In this document: in pieces, positions 1 through 13,936 of the stretch
Layout: every line of letters starts with the position of its first letter
Numbering within the stretch: the stretch's first letter is position 1
Made by a program: the position numbers and the translations under genes
From: Otis tarda
Lineage: Eukaryota; Chordata; Aves; Otidiformes; Otididae
Length of the DNA: 64,000 bases
Assembly: GCA_026413225.1 (NCBI GenBank)
Contig: CM048555.1
Span: forward strand, 77,569,785 to 77,633,784
Reading direction: 5' to 3'
Notes under the pieces: model-generated
Told to the model about the DNA's origin: nothing
Seen by the model: the letters and a program-made list of their open reading frames with translations, nothing else
Databases searched by the model: none

Positions 1-3000
1 CATCACCATATTCTCTTTTTCTATTTAGCATTATGTATTCGTAAGGTTACCTGGCCACAGTTCAGATGAAGGAGATTTTTTTGCTTGCATTCCCAGTTGG
101 CAGTCTGGGAAGAGGAAAGAGGAGGTTACACTGTGATTTGACTTTTAAGGGGTGTAGGAATAGGGAAAATGTGCTGCTGAGAGGGGATAAAAGCACCAAC
201 TATCTAACAAAGGAAAACAGAAAGTGATAGGGATGATATATAGTGAAGTCCAGAAGTTTGGTGGTGAGATCTTAGGTTCAGAAAAATGAGAGATTTTTTT
301 TTTTTTTTCTTGAGAAACAACTGCCCCAGGAGCTATGGAACTGATGAAGGCTCGTTTTCTTTTCATCTCTACATCCAGACAACCCCCCTGCTCAACTCCA
401 TCCCCTCGTCACACTCTCCAGAACCCCAACACCCCTATATTAGCTCTCAGCTCTTCCTCAAGCTATCCTTTGCACTCCAATGCAAACTTCTAGAGAAAAA
501 GCTGTGAAAGAACCTATGTGTGTAAGAAGGAGTTGAAACTACAAACAAACACACCAACTGATTAGTCAAGCATAATAGGCGAGATCTGTTCTCAACTTGC
601 TTTTCCCTCAACAGAGGAGTTAATGCTAAATTCATATCAATTTTCTTAAAATTTTTCAAAATGTATAGTGACTTAACAATTTTAAAAAATAATGATTGGA
701 AATTGGAGAATACACTTAATATTTACAAGAAACTCTCTGGAAGTGGACAGACATAATAGGTCCTGCCAGCATTTTTCCCTTGCAAACCTGGCTTAAAATG
801 ATGTCATATTATATATATTTCATGAGAGAGTAAATTAAAATAGCAGATACAAATTCAGTATTATAAAGTTAGAATATTTGGATTTGTTAGGACTTTGTCT
901 AACTCCAATACTGAAATTTTTAAAAATTATTTAAGTTCTGGATACTTGACTTTCTAACTTGGTTTTTCTTTATCCGTATGTCTTCTGAATAATATGTCTA
1001 TGTAAAAGCACATTGGCTAGAGGAAGAAAACAGTGGCAAATAGAATTGTTTGCAAAAAATGAAAATAGGAAACTCTTTCAATGTTTTACTATTATCAAGG
1101 CAGCTGATCCTACAGTTTGTTGCCATGAAGCACTTTAAGTACTAAGTATGCACTTATCTTTAAGCACATGAATAGTCCCAGAGGAGACTTTTTTGTTCTT
1201 TGATTATTTGGGGTTTTTTTCTGGATTAAAGTCACAATTAAGAACATTTTACAGCCTTGAGCTCTGAATTAGTATACCTATTGCGGGGAGGAGGGTGGCA
1301 ATAAACAGATACTCCAGTCAGGGGAATTAGAATAAATCTCTAAACATAATTTAGTTCATTTCCTAGTGCTGCTATAAGTAAATAAAAAGAGCAATAGAAA
1401 AAGAAGAAAGAAAAGGAAAAAAAAAAAAAGAGAAAGGATCTCAGAGCACTCCCCTCTAGAGGGCACTGCATGAAACAGAAGGAAAAGAGCTCCTGGACAG
1501 TCAACCCACTGTTACATCTAAGTTTTCCCATGTTTCCTATATAGCCTCCTTTCAAATCAGTCGGTAGATTAGATAAGGAAATCAGGCTCTTTTTGTAACC
1601 CCTGCCATGCTGTGAGGGCAAGGGTTCACAAACATGCGGGAACTGTGTTGAGACATTGAGCTTCTTTTTCTCTTATATGCACACAAACTTGCAAAATTTA
1701 TACAAACTTGCAAAATTCAGTGACAATGTCAAGTAAACAACAAATTTTTTTTTATCTCCGTGTAAATATATAAAAATGGAAAGGGGAAATTGCCCTGGGA
1801 AAGAGTCTCTTTTCTACCCATTCATCACTGTGTTAAGCTTGTCTTCATGCAATGAAAGAAATCCCTTAAAGTGTTGAACAGGGTTGCTAACGACAATGGT
1901 ATAGGATTTATGGCCAGGTATTGACAGGAAGCACTAAAAATATCTAAAGCTGCAAGTGATTTATGAGGCATCATTCCCCAGCCACTGCAAATGCAATTTA
2001 TATAAACTTGCAAGGATTACGGTATGTAACAGTACTTTTAAACAGTATGTTTAAATGGTAGTATGATAAATGTATTTCTTTAATGAACAACAAGCATGAG
2101 ATAGAAAAAAGTAATGGAAATATGCTAAATATATAACAGAAAATGCATAATGGAAGAGTTCAATATTTGCCAGAGAAAAGTATGATGAGTTAAGAACATC
2201 CATTGTCCTGCTTATGGTCAGGCATGAGTGATGGCTGTGGTGGCAGCAGTCCTGGTACATCTTGGGTTACCTGATGCCTCAAGGCACAAAGACAGAGACA
2301 TCTTTAGGCATGTTGCATCCTTGGTCACCTCTTGTTGACCTCTATGTTAAGCGATCCATGTGTTGGAGAGGATAGTGCACCCTCTCCTAGGTGCTCCTCA
2401 CCCTCACTCAGGGAAAAGCTCTGCAGGCTCAGCAAAGGTTTGTGCTGCCTCTGTCTGAAGCTCAGTGGTTAAGATTAAGCTGCATAGTCAAAGGGAAAAA
2501 AGAGACTGTCATTTCTGGGGATGATTTATTCCAAACAACTGTTATACTTAAAATGGGATTAATTATTCTAATTATTCCCTGTAGTTGTCACTTTTGTCTT
2601 GGGTTATAGAGGAGCCTAAATGACCGATTAGATTAACATTCTTACCTTTTAGAGGACTAAAACCAGTTAAGAGGGATCCAATTGTCAATGAAGACCTCCT
2701 TTTAGAGAAAAAAAAAAACCTGAAATGCTGTGATTTTTCCTTTTTTCAAATATGTTATAAACATAATTGCATTAAAGTCATGAAAGAAGGCTTATTGGAG
2801 AAAAATCTGTTTTGCACAAATAGATCAAATCTATTTCTGACAAAAGTTTGCTAGTGCAAGCAGGTTTATATCAGGAATGAACTTACACCAAAGACACTCA
2901 ACAAACCCTCAAACCTAATAAAACAGGCAGTGTAGAAAAATCTGACATCCTACAGACTGAATTTGTGTTCAGTTCTAATGTGCTAAGAATTTTTAGGAAT

Positions 3001-6000
3001 AGCTTACTTTAAAGTCAGTGTTAAAATTTTCCACTTAGTAAAATTATTTAGGTGCTCCGCTGTGTACATGAAACACATGCACTGGGATAAATATCAGGAA
3101 AGAACGGAAGAGAATACAGAAAGTGAATATGGAAATGCAGAAGAAGGATATACGGAAGATGCAGAAAGAAACTTGCGATGGGAGAAGATGTGCAGTCTCT
3201 GAAGAAGGATCTTTCTGAGCTGCGCCACCTGCAAGTGCAAATCTCCTTTGGCTCACAAGAGAAGTCTTCAGCCAGATGTTAAGGTCTCCAAGAAAATCTT
3301 AAATATTTAATCTGCAATTTATTTGTCTAGACAGGGCATCTTGACTGAATTTAACAAGAAATTAGACTGTCAAAATTCAGACCCATAAGTTGTGTGCAAC
3401 ATCTTAAGGCCAAAGCTACATTCTTCCCCTGTGCTTGAGCTATCTATTTGAGTTGGAATACACAGTGAAATAAGTTTCAAAACTATTTACTTCCCATTAT
3501 TCAAGGCCATAATTATTTTTTTTTTATTTCTTACTCCTCAGGGTATGGGTCTGAGTTCACCAGCCTATTTTTCCTTACAATAATTTTCTTTAAAGACTGG
3601 GTGCTCTGAGTTAAAACTCATTTGAAACCAGTGCAAGCATTTCTCAAGTCCTTTAGGGGATTGATTTCATCTAACATTAGCTCCCAAAAAGTTAACAGTT
3701 TAGTTGACATCACTCGTTTAATGTGCATCAAAAGTAATTGAATAAAGATGTCTCCAGAGGCAACTCTGTTCCATCCTAGACTAAGCACCTGCATAAAACA
3801 AGATTGGTGACTTCTAGAAATATTTCTTTCCCTCTACTCAAGGAAATGTTATGACGTTTCTCTAATGTGTTCACAACAATCTACTGAAAATTTCAGGATG
3901 CAGAAATTCTGCATTCGACAATTCCTCCAGTTTTAAGATTCGACATAAGGGCAGATAAAAACAATTTCCTTTGAGTTTCCTACATATTAATACACGTAAT
4001 TTATTACAGAAACTTAGGAAGACCCAGTAAAAAAATAATTTTGAACTCAAAAGTCAAATAATTGTTCAAAAATATAAAAACTCTCTGTTTCATTCTGTTT
4101 GCAAATCATCTCTCCCTTCTGTCTCCTGCATTTTCTTTTAAGAACATTTTTTTTCAGGGGGAAAAAAAAATGAAAAAAGCTTTACCAACAATTTCATAGA
4201 AATAGATTTTTTCAAAACAGTATTCCACCATTTTTTACCAACCACTTATCCCTGTATATGTTCTTTCACTCATGAACTGTCATAGAGTCATTCTGGTTCC
4301 TCAGGGTTTCTATTGTGTGTATTCATAACAGCTAAGCAAATAAATAAAAATACAAACTTCTACTTACTGCTCTGTTTGTGTCTTATCTGAAAGCCATCGA
4401 GTTTATACACACAGCTGGCCTCTGCGTATAAATGGTCTCAGCTCTGTTTCCATTTCTTTTGATCTGTGTAGGTGCTGGTTTCAGTTTAATTTAGCCAAGA
4501 CAGAGCCCCTTTGGTACAGGAGCATTCTGGTTTATAATTGCTACAGAATTTTATACAACAAACTGCAATGTACATATGAGGGAGAGCCTCCTGGCTGTAT
4601 TTTTCAATTTAACTTGAAGTAGAAAGAAGTAAGCCTAATCACACAGATAATGGTTTGGGTCTGCTCTTTGATTGGTAGTACATGTTCTTCTAAATCTTGG
4701 AAATAAAGAGCAGAGAGTTCTGATCTTACAATATTATAGACATAGATATTTCCAGATTCTTATCTCGTAGGAATATGTCTAGCAATTTGGAAGATCTGCA
4801 ATTCCTATTAGTTTCTAAAACATTTTTTTTCTTTTATCCTTCCCATTTTTTTCATCTCTGCTTCTTTATTTGTTTGCCTATCACACTTGATTTCTGCAGG
4901 GAAATCTGATACCTACCACAGACCAAAACCAGAGCTCCTGTTTCTACTTTGCTTCAGGCCTCTGTCAAAGGCATCAAATGGACTTCACAAGCACTATGTC
5001 ACTCTTTCTGAGCTATGGGAATGCAAATAATTTTGGAGTTTTGAGTGCATGACATTTGTTTTTTAAGACAACAAACTCTATGGAATGGAATCTTGTTCTA
5101 GTATACAGGAAACACAGGAATTACAGCAAAACCCGCCCTTCTGTGTTATAAATAAGTGCATTTAAAGGGAGTTACAGCAGAAAAGAAGGCTTTCAAATCC
5201 CTTATCTCACTTCCCTTATATCCCAGTGTCCCTAAAGAATATATCGATTACAAACGAACATATCCTATCCTTGTTTTGAGGATAAGTCTTTTGGAACATT
5301 TCGTCTACAGTATCCTGTAGGTCCCAATTTAGCATCCAGTTCAACTAGCAAGGAGATAAAACATCTCCCATGCACTAATGTTGTTAATGGGCACTAGAAC
5401 CCCACACAAAGAGATACTGGTATCTGCTGCCTTATGGAAGAGAGCACAGCTCATAAATAACATCAGGATGTAAAAGATGTGGGTCTTATTCCAGTAAGTC
5501 ATTGAAGACAGTGCCTCATGGGAAATTATTGGTTCAGATAGAGAATAAATGAGATTAAATTTAATAGTGCACACTAAAAATTCATGTATTTGGCACAGTA
5601 TCTACTATAAGGCGCAAACTCAGATGGAAGTAACAGAAAAGGAAGATGACCTAGGTACAAGCTGATTACAGAATGTCGAAAGTCTTCAGCGTCATGATAT
5701 TTGAAGACCTATTAGGTGAGATACCTTCACCAGTGATAGTAAAGCACTAACACTGTATGAAGCTTTGGTAGGTTCTTGTTAGGAATACTAAATACAGTTC
5801 TCGTTACCTGCATTTAAACATGTTCAATGTAAATTGAAACTAGGAAATGGTAATCTGGATAATCACAAGTAATGAGAACTTTATTTTGTTTTCCACTCTT
5901 AAAATAAAGTTTGAGGATGAATACAGTTGTTTCTAGCAAGTTTTGGGGAAAGAGGAATCATCTAAGCAGAACAGAAGCGTGGATCAGAAAACTGTATGTG

Positions 6001-6009
6001 AAAAGATTA
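1..6009. other. Unique AT-rich non-coding sequence
   Basis: I see no recognisable gene or repeat family here. The stretch has many short A or T runs and open frames no longer than about 90 codons, none resembling a known protein. A 43-base pure purine run lies at 1396-1438. A purine-rich patch lies at 3069-3270 (see findings). It could be intergenic or deep intronic DNA. Confidence 0.6.
1396..1438 (+). repeat. Homopurine A/G tract
   Basis: 43 consecutive purines made of A runs broken by single or double G. This is low-complexity DNA with no transposon ends visible around it. Confidence 0.85.
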
Positions 6010-6085
6010 AAACAGAGATTGGGTGAGATTAGAAGGGATCTTAAACACCTTGCCATGAGGGTTGGTGAGGCCTGGAAAAAATAAC
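6010..6085 (+). mobile_element. Possible ancient CR1 3' fragment
   Basis: The order of short motifs (gtgagattagaagg, then atgagggttggtgaggc) follows the sense strand of the CR1 segment encoding the end of the reverse transcriptase open frame. Divergence is high and only about 75 bases align by eye. Chance resemblance is possible. Confidence 0.3.
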
Positions 6086-7063
6086 CAAACCAAAACAAAA
6101 CCTGAAAAGCTCTTTATAGTTTTAAGACCATGAATTACTATTATCTGTGCCAACAAGAAGTTTGAACCACTGATTCATTTCTTTCTACTCATCTTGTAGT
6201 GTAGAACGACATTTTCTACAAGAAAATTCAAAAGCCTATGTCAAGCAGGAAAAAGAAAACTTGTTTAGATTGAGTTTTATGCTATGTTATCATTGTTTCA
6301 ATGGCTACTACAGGCAGAATCTGTGAATGGACTTGTGCACTCACCACGCATGCGTGTGTGCATGCATGACCTGTGCTAGATCAGTACAATCTTTCTTTTA
6401 CAAATATTAGTTCTGGAAAGGTCAGAATGTTACACAGGATAGGGAATGTGACCATGTACCTCTGAACCAAAAAATCATAGATAAATATGCCACATCTCAA
6501 AGATCGTACACTTCCACCACCATTTAATTGCTGATTGCCATTTATAGGTAGTGGGAGACACTAGGTTTACAATTGTTAGCGATCTTCATGAACAACTAAG
6601 AGTTTCAACTAAATGATGAAAGCTTTTCAGAGTTTACTTGAAAGCCCACATGAAGATGGTAGAACACCAACACAAGTATCCAACCCCTGCAATCATAGGA
6701 GTTGGCCCAGTTTGCCATCATTGAGGTTCTATAGAGCCCTCAACATGGACTGCTGCCTGTCCCACTGCTTTCTTAGTCTATGATCAGTGTAGGGCCAGTT
6801 CATAAATTTTGTGCTGTTAATAAGGGCTGGACCGGACTAGGTTGTTGTTACGCAGTATTTCATAGGTCATACAGTTAATGTTTATTCTATGACACTAACA
6901 CATGAAAGACTGCACAAGTCTTTGCAAAAGGATGTGGGAACATTTGTGTTGCCAAGGCTGTGACAATGGCTAGGTAATATGGGTACAACATGGTCACTTT
7001 GAAGGAGATTAGGGGCCTGAAATGTGGGCTTTACAGGGGCATATGCTGTGAGTCAGCATTATA

Positions 7064-7241
7064 CAGGTTGCCCAGAGAGGTGGTGGATGCCCCATCCCTG
7101 GAAGTGTTCAAGGCCAGGCTGGATGAGGCTCTGGGCAACCTGATCTAGTCGGGGATGTCCCTGCTCTTGCGGGGGGGTTGGACTAGATGACCTTTGAAGG
7201 TCCCTTCCAACTCTAACCATTCTATGATTCTATGATTCTAT
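7064..7241 (+). mobile_element. CR1 LINE 3' fragment
   Basis: Begins abruptly at caggttgcccagagaggtgg, which is the 3' end of the CR1 reverse transcriptase frame. It continues through the CR1 3' UTR (ggttggactagatgacc, ggtcccttccaactc) and ends in repeats of the octamer ATTCTATG. It is a 5'-truncated insertion of about 178 bp. Divergence is low, with few changes from the 44 kb and 55 kb copies, so it is fairly young. It has no coding capacity. Confidence 0.95.
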
Positions 7242-10200
7242 ACAGTACAGCAAGTACCTACTCCTGTTTCTACTTGGAGAGGAAATGCTGAGCAGCAAGC
7301 AGAACTCTTGGGCAATATACTATGCACCATCGCTTTCTTGATTAAGCAACTGGGATTTGCTCTAAAGCTCTCTGAAGTTTTAATGATCTTGTGGAAGAAG
7401 AGAGACTGTGTGTCTACTCAAACTACTGTAATAACTAGTCAAGTTGTACTCACACTAGCTTCTTTACTATCTTCTGGTCTGTACAAGACAGTATCTGCTT
7501 TCTTATGTCAGTTAATGTCTAGACCATAGAAATAAAGTCTTGTACAGCAAGCCATTAACAATGTCTATCCTTTTCAAAGACAGCAGTTTAATAGAGATTG
7601 CAAAATAGCATTTTCTGCCTAGTATCTCTCTCAGCTCCCCGTGCCCAGCAGAACACTGCCAGTGTGATTGGGTCTGGTTCCCACATGCTCTGAAAGAGGC
7701 AATCATGCTATATCCAAGCATGTGCATGAAAGTTTGGTACCTACAGAGGAGGCAGGACTAAAAATTATGTAATTTCAGATTTATTCTGCTGTAGAATGCA
7801 GACAACATTTGTTTGGTTTAGTTGCTTGGGTTTTTTTTTAGTTTACAGGGTCTTATTACAATGCCATCTTTGCTCCTTTTCTGGTGTCCTTGTAGTGGAA
7901 CTGAATAAAATAATTGAAAATGTTCAGGACTCACTATTACTCATTTATAAAATAGGAATGTTCGGTTCATTTTTAACACAGGCATATGCAATGATTACTT
8001 GTTTGTTTTACAAGCATTGTGTAGCATACAATCCCTTTTTCCAGAAGTTAAGACCTCAGCTACAGACATTTTGCTTTGGACTGAAAGTTGGCATGCACTA
8101 CTTCCTTCTTAAACATGGCATTTTACTCTGTACTTTTTCTCTTTCTTAAAAAGTCTTAAAAAAAAAAAAACCCAAACAAACCCACTTGAACATACACCTA
8201 ATGCTTCATAGAAAATAAAGCAAGACCTCTACTTTATTCTCGCTTAACGTATGGTCAAGAGAAAATTGTTTTGCTTGGTTTTAATCCTTTTCAATCTCTG
8301 TGACACTTTTTTATTTCCATCTCTGATTGAAATACATGCAGGCAAAAAACTTGCATTTAAATAGTACACTTTCATGTTATGTATCTTAACTAAAAATTTA
8401 AAAAATTAATGAAACATTGACCTTTAATAAAAGACAAAATGTATATGCCGTTGCTAGGCTGTATGTCAGACTGTCTCTTTTAACAGAGGACCATAGCCAG
8501 AAGTCCCATAAATCTTAAAGGCAGTAAGTCTGCAGTCCCATAAAAAAAAAAAAAAAGGCAGTAAGTAAATTTAGGATTGATAGGGCTTCTGTGTTGCACG
8601 AGGTGTACACATGATGTTTTTGAGAGCACTTGGACCTTTCTTCAGGCAAATAAGACTCTGTACCACATAAAGTGGAATGATACTGGTTCTTTCCAGTAGA
8701 AAACATCAGCGTTTTTGTTAAAACAACTGGCTAACATGAGCATCCAAACAGCTACCCAGTTTTAGAAACAACATACTTCCCCTCCATTTTTCAATGAGAG
8801 AGCTGAAAGTAAGTAATTCCAGCAGAAGAGCAGGGGTCTTGCATGGCATAAGGCAGCTTCCCATGACCCGTGAAGAAAATGAGAGGTTGTAGCCCTGGCC
8901 CCGCTGCTTCTGCAGATGAGGTCTTTGTGCAGATTGCACTGTACAGCCCCAGAGCTGGGGACAATTTGAGACGTCTTTACTAACGTCTTGTTTAGATTCA
9001 TTCTAGGCAAAGTCAAAGCTGGTACCTTATAACTATGGTTCATGAACAGTGCAGGCCACCTGCATAAAATGGGAAACATTTAGTGATTTAAAACTGCCTA
9101 TGCCCTTTTAGACTCCCTGTTTCTGTTCCTAAAATCAGTTTTCAACAATAACAGCTTTTTCTTTCCCCACCAGCATGTTGAGAGGATAAATAAAAATCTG
9201 GGACACACAGAAATAATGATGACGTGGACCATGAAACAGCCTGGGATACAGGGAGACAAACTGGGATATTTCCCTTAACACAGCAGGCAATCCTTTCACA
9301 GCCTTTATTGCACTTATGGAAGTATGATACTATGGAAGCATCCATAAGCTGGGGAGGAAAAACACACATCAAGAAAGCAAGTAAAGTAAGTAATGGTGTG
9401 GTGTTGTTTTTCTCTTTCTCAGACAAGAAATAGTTTCCTGGTCATAGTCCAAAGACTATCATAATTACTCTGAGTTACCCCGAAAGAGATTTTAAAAAGT
9501 GAAGGGAGAAATTAATCTAACCCGGAGACATCTAAAAGTTAGATGTGTAAATCTGAGCTAGTAAGCTTATGTTTCCATTATAAACATTGGAAAAAAAAAA
9601 AAAAGAACCATCAGAGAGAAATTGATGCAGTCTATGTCAAAGATCTATGTTAGTGTGTGATGGACCATTCACTGAGGGAATCCAATTTCTAGCATAGACT
9701 AACACATTTATGTTTTAAACAATAAGAGAGATGAAGCTTTATATGAAGTTCCCTACAGTATTTTTTTCTCCATAATTTTGCTTCCCAAGTGTATTTACAT
9801 AATAGAATGGACAAATTGTCCTCTTAGCCTATGTATCCTGCTTGACTTGTCAAAAGATGCTATCTTCATTTTGCACAAGGCTAGCTGATAGAATTTGACA
9901 ATCTTGCGTTGGGTGTGGAATTATTAATATAACTCAGGATTTTACTGCTTCTTAATGCCATTTTTAATCTAATCACCTTTACATATTTATTAGCTTCCTC
10001 AGCTGGTTACATTAATCAAAGAATAGAAATCATCCCAGAACTGAGGACCCATTTCACCAAATACTTATACAAAGTTCAGCTTAACATCACTCTTTTAGTG
10101 TCAGAACAACATATCACAGTTTAAAGTAAGGAAATATGGGAAGATAATCTCACCTGGATCTTTTCATGTGGACCTGAATTTTGTGTGAATATTTAAAAAT

Positions 10201-11157
10201 ATTTCTTTCAATACAGAAATTACTCACCTTTCATACATCACCCATCAAGGTTGATGTATTTCTTAAACTATTTATTTAATTACCTGTTCCCACTCCTTTT
10301 ATATCCATTGCAGGCTGTCATTTTCTCCACTGTAGTTTTTATCCGACATATATTTACTTTCATGTCTAAGGAGTTGGAGGTAAGACCAGTACAGTAAAGC
10401 ATGCTCAGGGACACATATATATGCCCATATGTATCATATATACTCTTCCACATGTGACTATCTTTAAGCAAATGAGATAGCTGTTATACTAGGCAGGAAG
10501 CCAGGATAAGATTTAAAAGTAAAAGGAGACATAATACTAAAATAATTCTTAAAAAAAAAAAAAGCAGCACAATAACTAGCAAAATGTGAAGTTCAATGCT
10601 GTTTAACTGAAGTATCACTCTCCAGTGCTAGACTGTTCAAGTAATTAAATAAATCAATCTACATTGAACATTACTTAATTGTAGTTACTGAAAAGTAGTG
10701 TTACAAATATTTAGAAGCTTTTACCAGTTAACTGTGTAGAAAATTGATAACCTGTAAACTGCTTTTCTATTATTTTTTTCTTTATATTTAAAACTACTGT
10801 CTGTCAGCACTCAGAGAGCTGACAGAATAGGATTTAGGTGACTACTGCAGTATGAGAAAATGTTATAAATGCATGAAACATCCAGAAGACTGCCTTAAAG
10901 ATACACGATGTACTTGAGGTCGTGAAGGACCGAAGAAGATCATTGAAGTCCCACTAGAAAGAATACTTTTCCTAACATGAGATCTCACCTGTACTTTCTT
11001 CCTCTGAAAGAACAAGCAAAAGAAAAATGTTTGTACTCATAAAAAATTCCGATGTAAGCAAGATATCCAAAATGGAGATAAGCTTAGCCAAGTTCTGTCC
11101 ACTCTATCTACTGTTATTGCTGTTGCTACCTCAAGGGTGGGGGAAAAAAGAAAAGGT

Positions 11158-11179
11158 AAAAAAAAAAAAAAAAAAAAAA
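11158..11179 (+). repeat. Poly(A) run of 22 bases
   Basis: Uninterrupted A run with no retroposed body recognisable upstream. It is treated as a simple repeat rather than the tail of a processed pseudogene. Confidence 0.9.
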
Positions 11180-12415
11180 GTGGAGTTAACATGAGGCAAT
11201 AGCAGCTAAGCCCAGAAGGAGTCTGAGTTGAAATGCATGAGGAAAGTGCCACAGATGCAAGATATATTCTGTACATTAACTTGATTAAGTGAAATATGCA
11301 CAGATCAGAAAGACATGAAACACTGCCTGCATTCCCCTAGCTTGCTTGCTTTACTGCATTGGATCCTTTGGATCTCCGGTTGTTCAAGATACATAGGTCT
11401 ACTTTCCAGTACTTACTGGCATGTCTCCTGAATCCTGACTACTCTCTGTAACAATGGAATATCAGCTTGCTTTAACCATGGCTATTCCTATTTGGACAAG
11501 CTAAATGAAAAATAGTCAAACCGAAAGAGCTTGTCAGCAGAAGAACCAGAAAGAATTGAATAGCCTTTAGCCCAGAAATGCGCTCAGGAAATTACTCCAA
11601 CACTTAAAAAAACATATTAAAATTAAATCAGATGTGAATTATTAGTGTCAAGAAAAGGGGAAGCAATTGAAATAAACTTTACCCGTGATATTTACTTGCC
11701 TTGTTTTAATGTTTAACTGCAAAATGGCATTATTTGAAATTCCAATGCTGCTATTTCCTTTGAACAGATTGGGAGACTACATTTAGTTTATAAAATGTTT
11801 ATGAAGGCCATGAGTCAGAATTTCTACTCAGAATAGCTATTAGGAATGCAATTAGATCCCAGTGGAACTTGCATGAGTGCATAAAGTTAACTTATCCTGA
11901 ATCAGGTCTAAAGTAAGCTGTTGTTTTCTGTTTGAGAAACCTTACATTATCTGGCAGCAGTAACTTTGAGAGACAAAAAGAAGCTGTCAGTCTCAAATAA
12001 CATTGGCCTGAAAGGTTAACCTTGCTAAATCCTAGATTGGTAGGGATCTTGCACAGATTTCCAAAGAGTTGAATACTCATCCAGATATATAGAAATGGTA
12101 ATTTCAAAATCTCTCAAATTTTCTACCATTTTAATTAAAAAATCCTTACTTTTGTTTTGTTTTGATTTTTGCTGTTTTCTTTCTGGAGAGAAATTGTGCA
12201 CATTTACACAATGAAACTATCCAGTAAGACACAAGCCTATTCTACATAGATAATTTAATAAAGTGATAATTGAATTGTGCTTTTGATGCCATTAAAACAT
12301 ATGACACCTCTGTAAGAAGGACAAATTTCAAATGTTATCCAGGTTGTGCAGTGAAGTCTGCAGGCATTATGATTTCTCCAGTCAGATTTTTCATCCTCAC
12401 CATTTTCCCGTGCAG

Positions 12416-12485
12416 CAGTTCTACTGGAGGACATCAGACCCCGGTAGCTGCTAGTGCTTTAATCTCCATGCCGGGTCTTTTTCAA
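12416..12485 (+). other. Weak candidate for a short spliced exon
   Basis: A pyrimidine-rich tract ending in gtgcag (AG at 12414-12415) is followed 70 bases later by a consensus-like donor, caa/gtaagg (GT at 12486-12487). One frame between them is fully open across 23 codons, while another is closed by a TAG. The segment has higher GC than its surroundings. I do not recognise the peptide. It could be an exon of a long non-coding RNA or of a neighbouring gene, or a chance pairing of splice-like sites, which are common in vertebrate introns. Confidence 0.2.
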
Positions 12486-13891
12486 GTAAGGTATCAGAGG
12501 AGTTAAACTCTTACCTGGACCCATTAATTTCACAAAGCTTTCTTATCCTGGGACAGACTTGCAGGCACAGCAAAGAGGACCGGTGCGCCAAAGCCTCCCT
12601 GCTGCCTCACAGAGTGTGTGCTTAGTGACACGTAAAAGATGCATGGAGAAGGAGAAACATAGCAGAACACAGGTAGTTTAACCATTTAGGGGAAAAAAAA
12701 ATGAGTGAATGTGTCAGAATGAAAAAAAGCTATATCAAGTTAAGGGAATCAAGCCATTTCAGTGTTGGTATTTTTTTAGTTTTTGAAGCTTTCTGGATTG
12801 GCAAACTGTGGAGTTACGATTGGGTACAGAGATTAGATGGGAAACCAAACGAATCTATCAGGACTGCCAGGATTGTTAATGCCAGAACTCTTGATCCAAA
12901 CAGCTCTGCAGCATTTGGCAACAATTGATTCCGTTTGTGAAATGAGAGAGAGAGAAAAACGAATATAAAAGGACTGAGCCATTCAGTAATTACCAGCTGA
13001 GGTTCAATTTATGAAACAGCTGAAAGAAGTGAGAGAAGGTCACATCAAATTAGAGGCCAAAACACAATGCTTCTGATCTTCTGAGATCCTCCAATTTGCT
13101 GTGTTGTAACCAAATTCCCCTTCGTTTACTTAGAACAGGATCAGACCCATTCATTTCAGTGGTGTTCAGGATTTTTTGCTTGGAACACCAGTTCCTAGTG
13201 CTGGTGACAAGAACCATAGGTAATGATGAAAGCAGTTTGGCTACAATTTAGAAAACAGTTATACTATTTCCAAGAGAATGGAAAGCTACAGATCTGAATC
13301 ATCTAAATTAATAGGCACTTTGGAATGAAGTTGAAAAAGAGGTTAGCCAAGACCTTTGCTGTTAGAAAACATGGAGTTTATGGTTGTATATAGCCAGCTG
13401 TGTATGTCTTTAAGCCTTTACGAGCTAGTCTGAAGCCAAGGGTTGATTTGCTGCAAATTTAAATACTAAGAAAGCAGATTTAGGATGAATATAATATTTT
13501 GCAGCATTTCTGCTTACACTAGCCAAAAAAAAAAAAAAAAATCCTGCACAAAGAAGGAGAAATCTGCTTCAGCTTGCTAAAGAAGTAACAGAACATTTAT
13601 TCCTGGAATGGCAGGGGGTGGGAATGAGGAGGAAGAACAGAAATGAGAGCTGATAGGGAACATTTGTTGTATGTAAAATTGCCTGCAGTATAGGATGTAC
13701 TAAAGTGTGCGACTATAGCATATCACATACAAAATGTTATATCCCATGTCTAATAAAACGGTGTTTCTCTGTGCCTGGTAAATATAATAACTAACCTCAA
13801 TGTTTAGACATTTTATCACTTGTTAAAATAAACCATTCCTCCTTAGCCTGGTTAAGGAAAGACTGTCTAGAAGGCCCTGTCAAAGCTAAAT

Positions 13892-13936
13892 CCTGGATCA
13901 GACCCAGGGTCAGACCTGGGTCAGTCCTGGGTCAGA
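13892..13936 (+). repeat. Short minisatellite, about four 11-12 bp units
   Basis: Four imperfect head-to-tail copies of cctgggtcaga (cctggatcaga, cccagggtcaga, cctgggtcagt, cctgggtcaga). No gene or transposon boundary coincides with it. Confidence 0.85.

Noticed and set aside
7796..8149. 117-codon plus-strand frame
   Set aside because: Hydrophobic, T-rich composition typical of chance frames in AT-rich DNA. No homology, splice sites or promoter seen.
11158..11179. Poly(A) run as the tail of a processed pseudogene
   Set aside because: No gene-like body or target duplication is seen around it.
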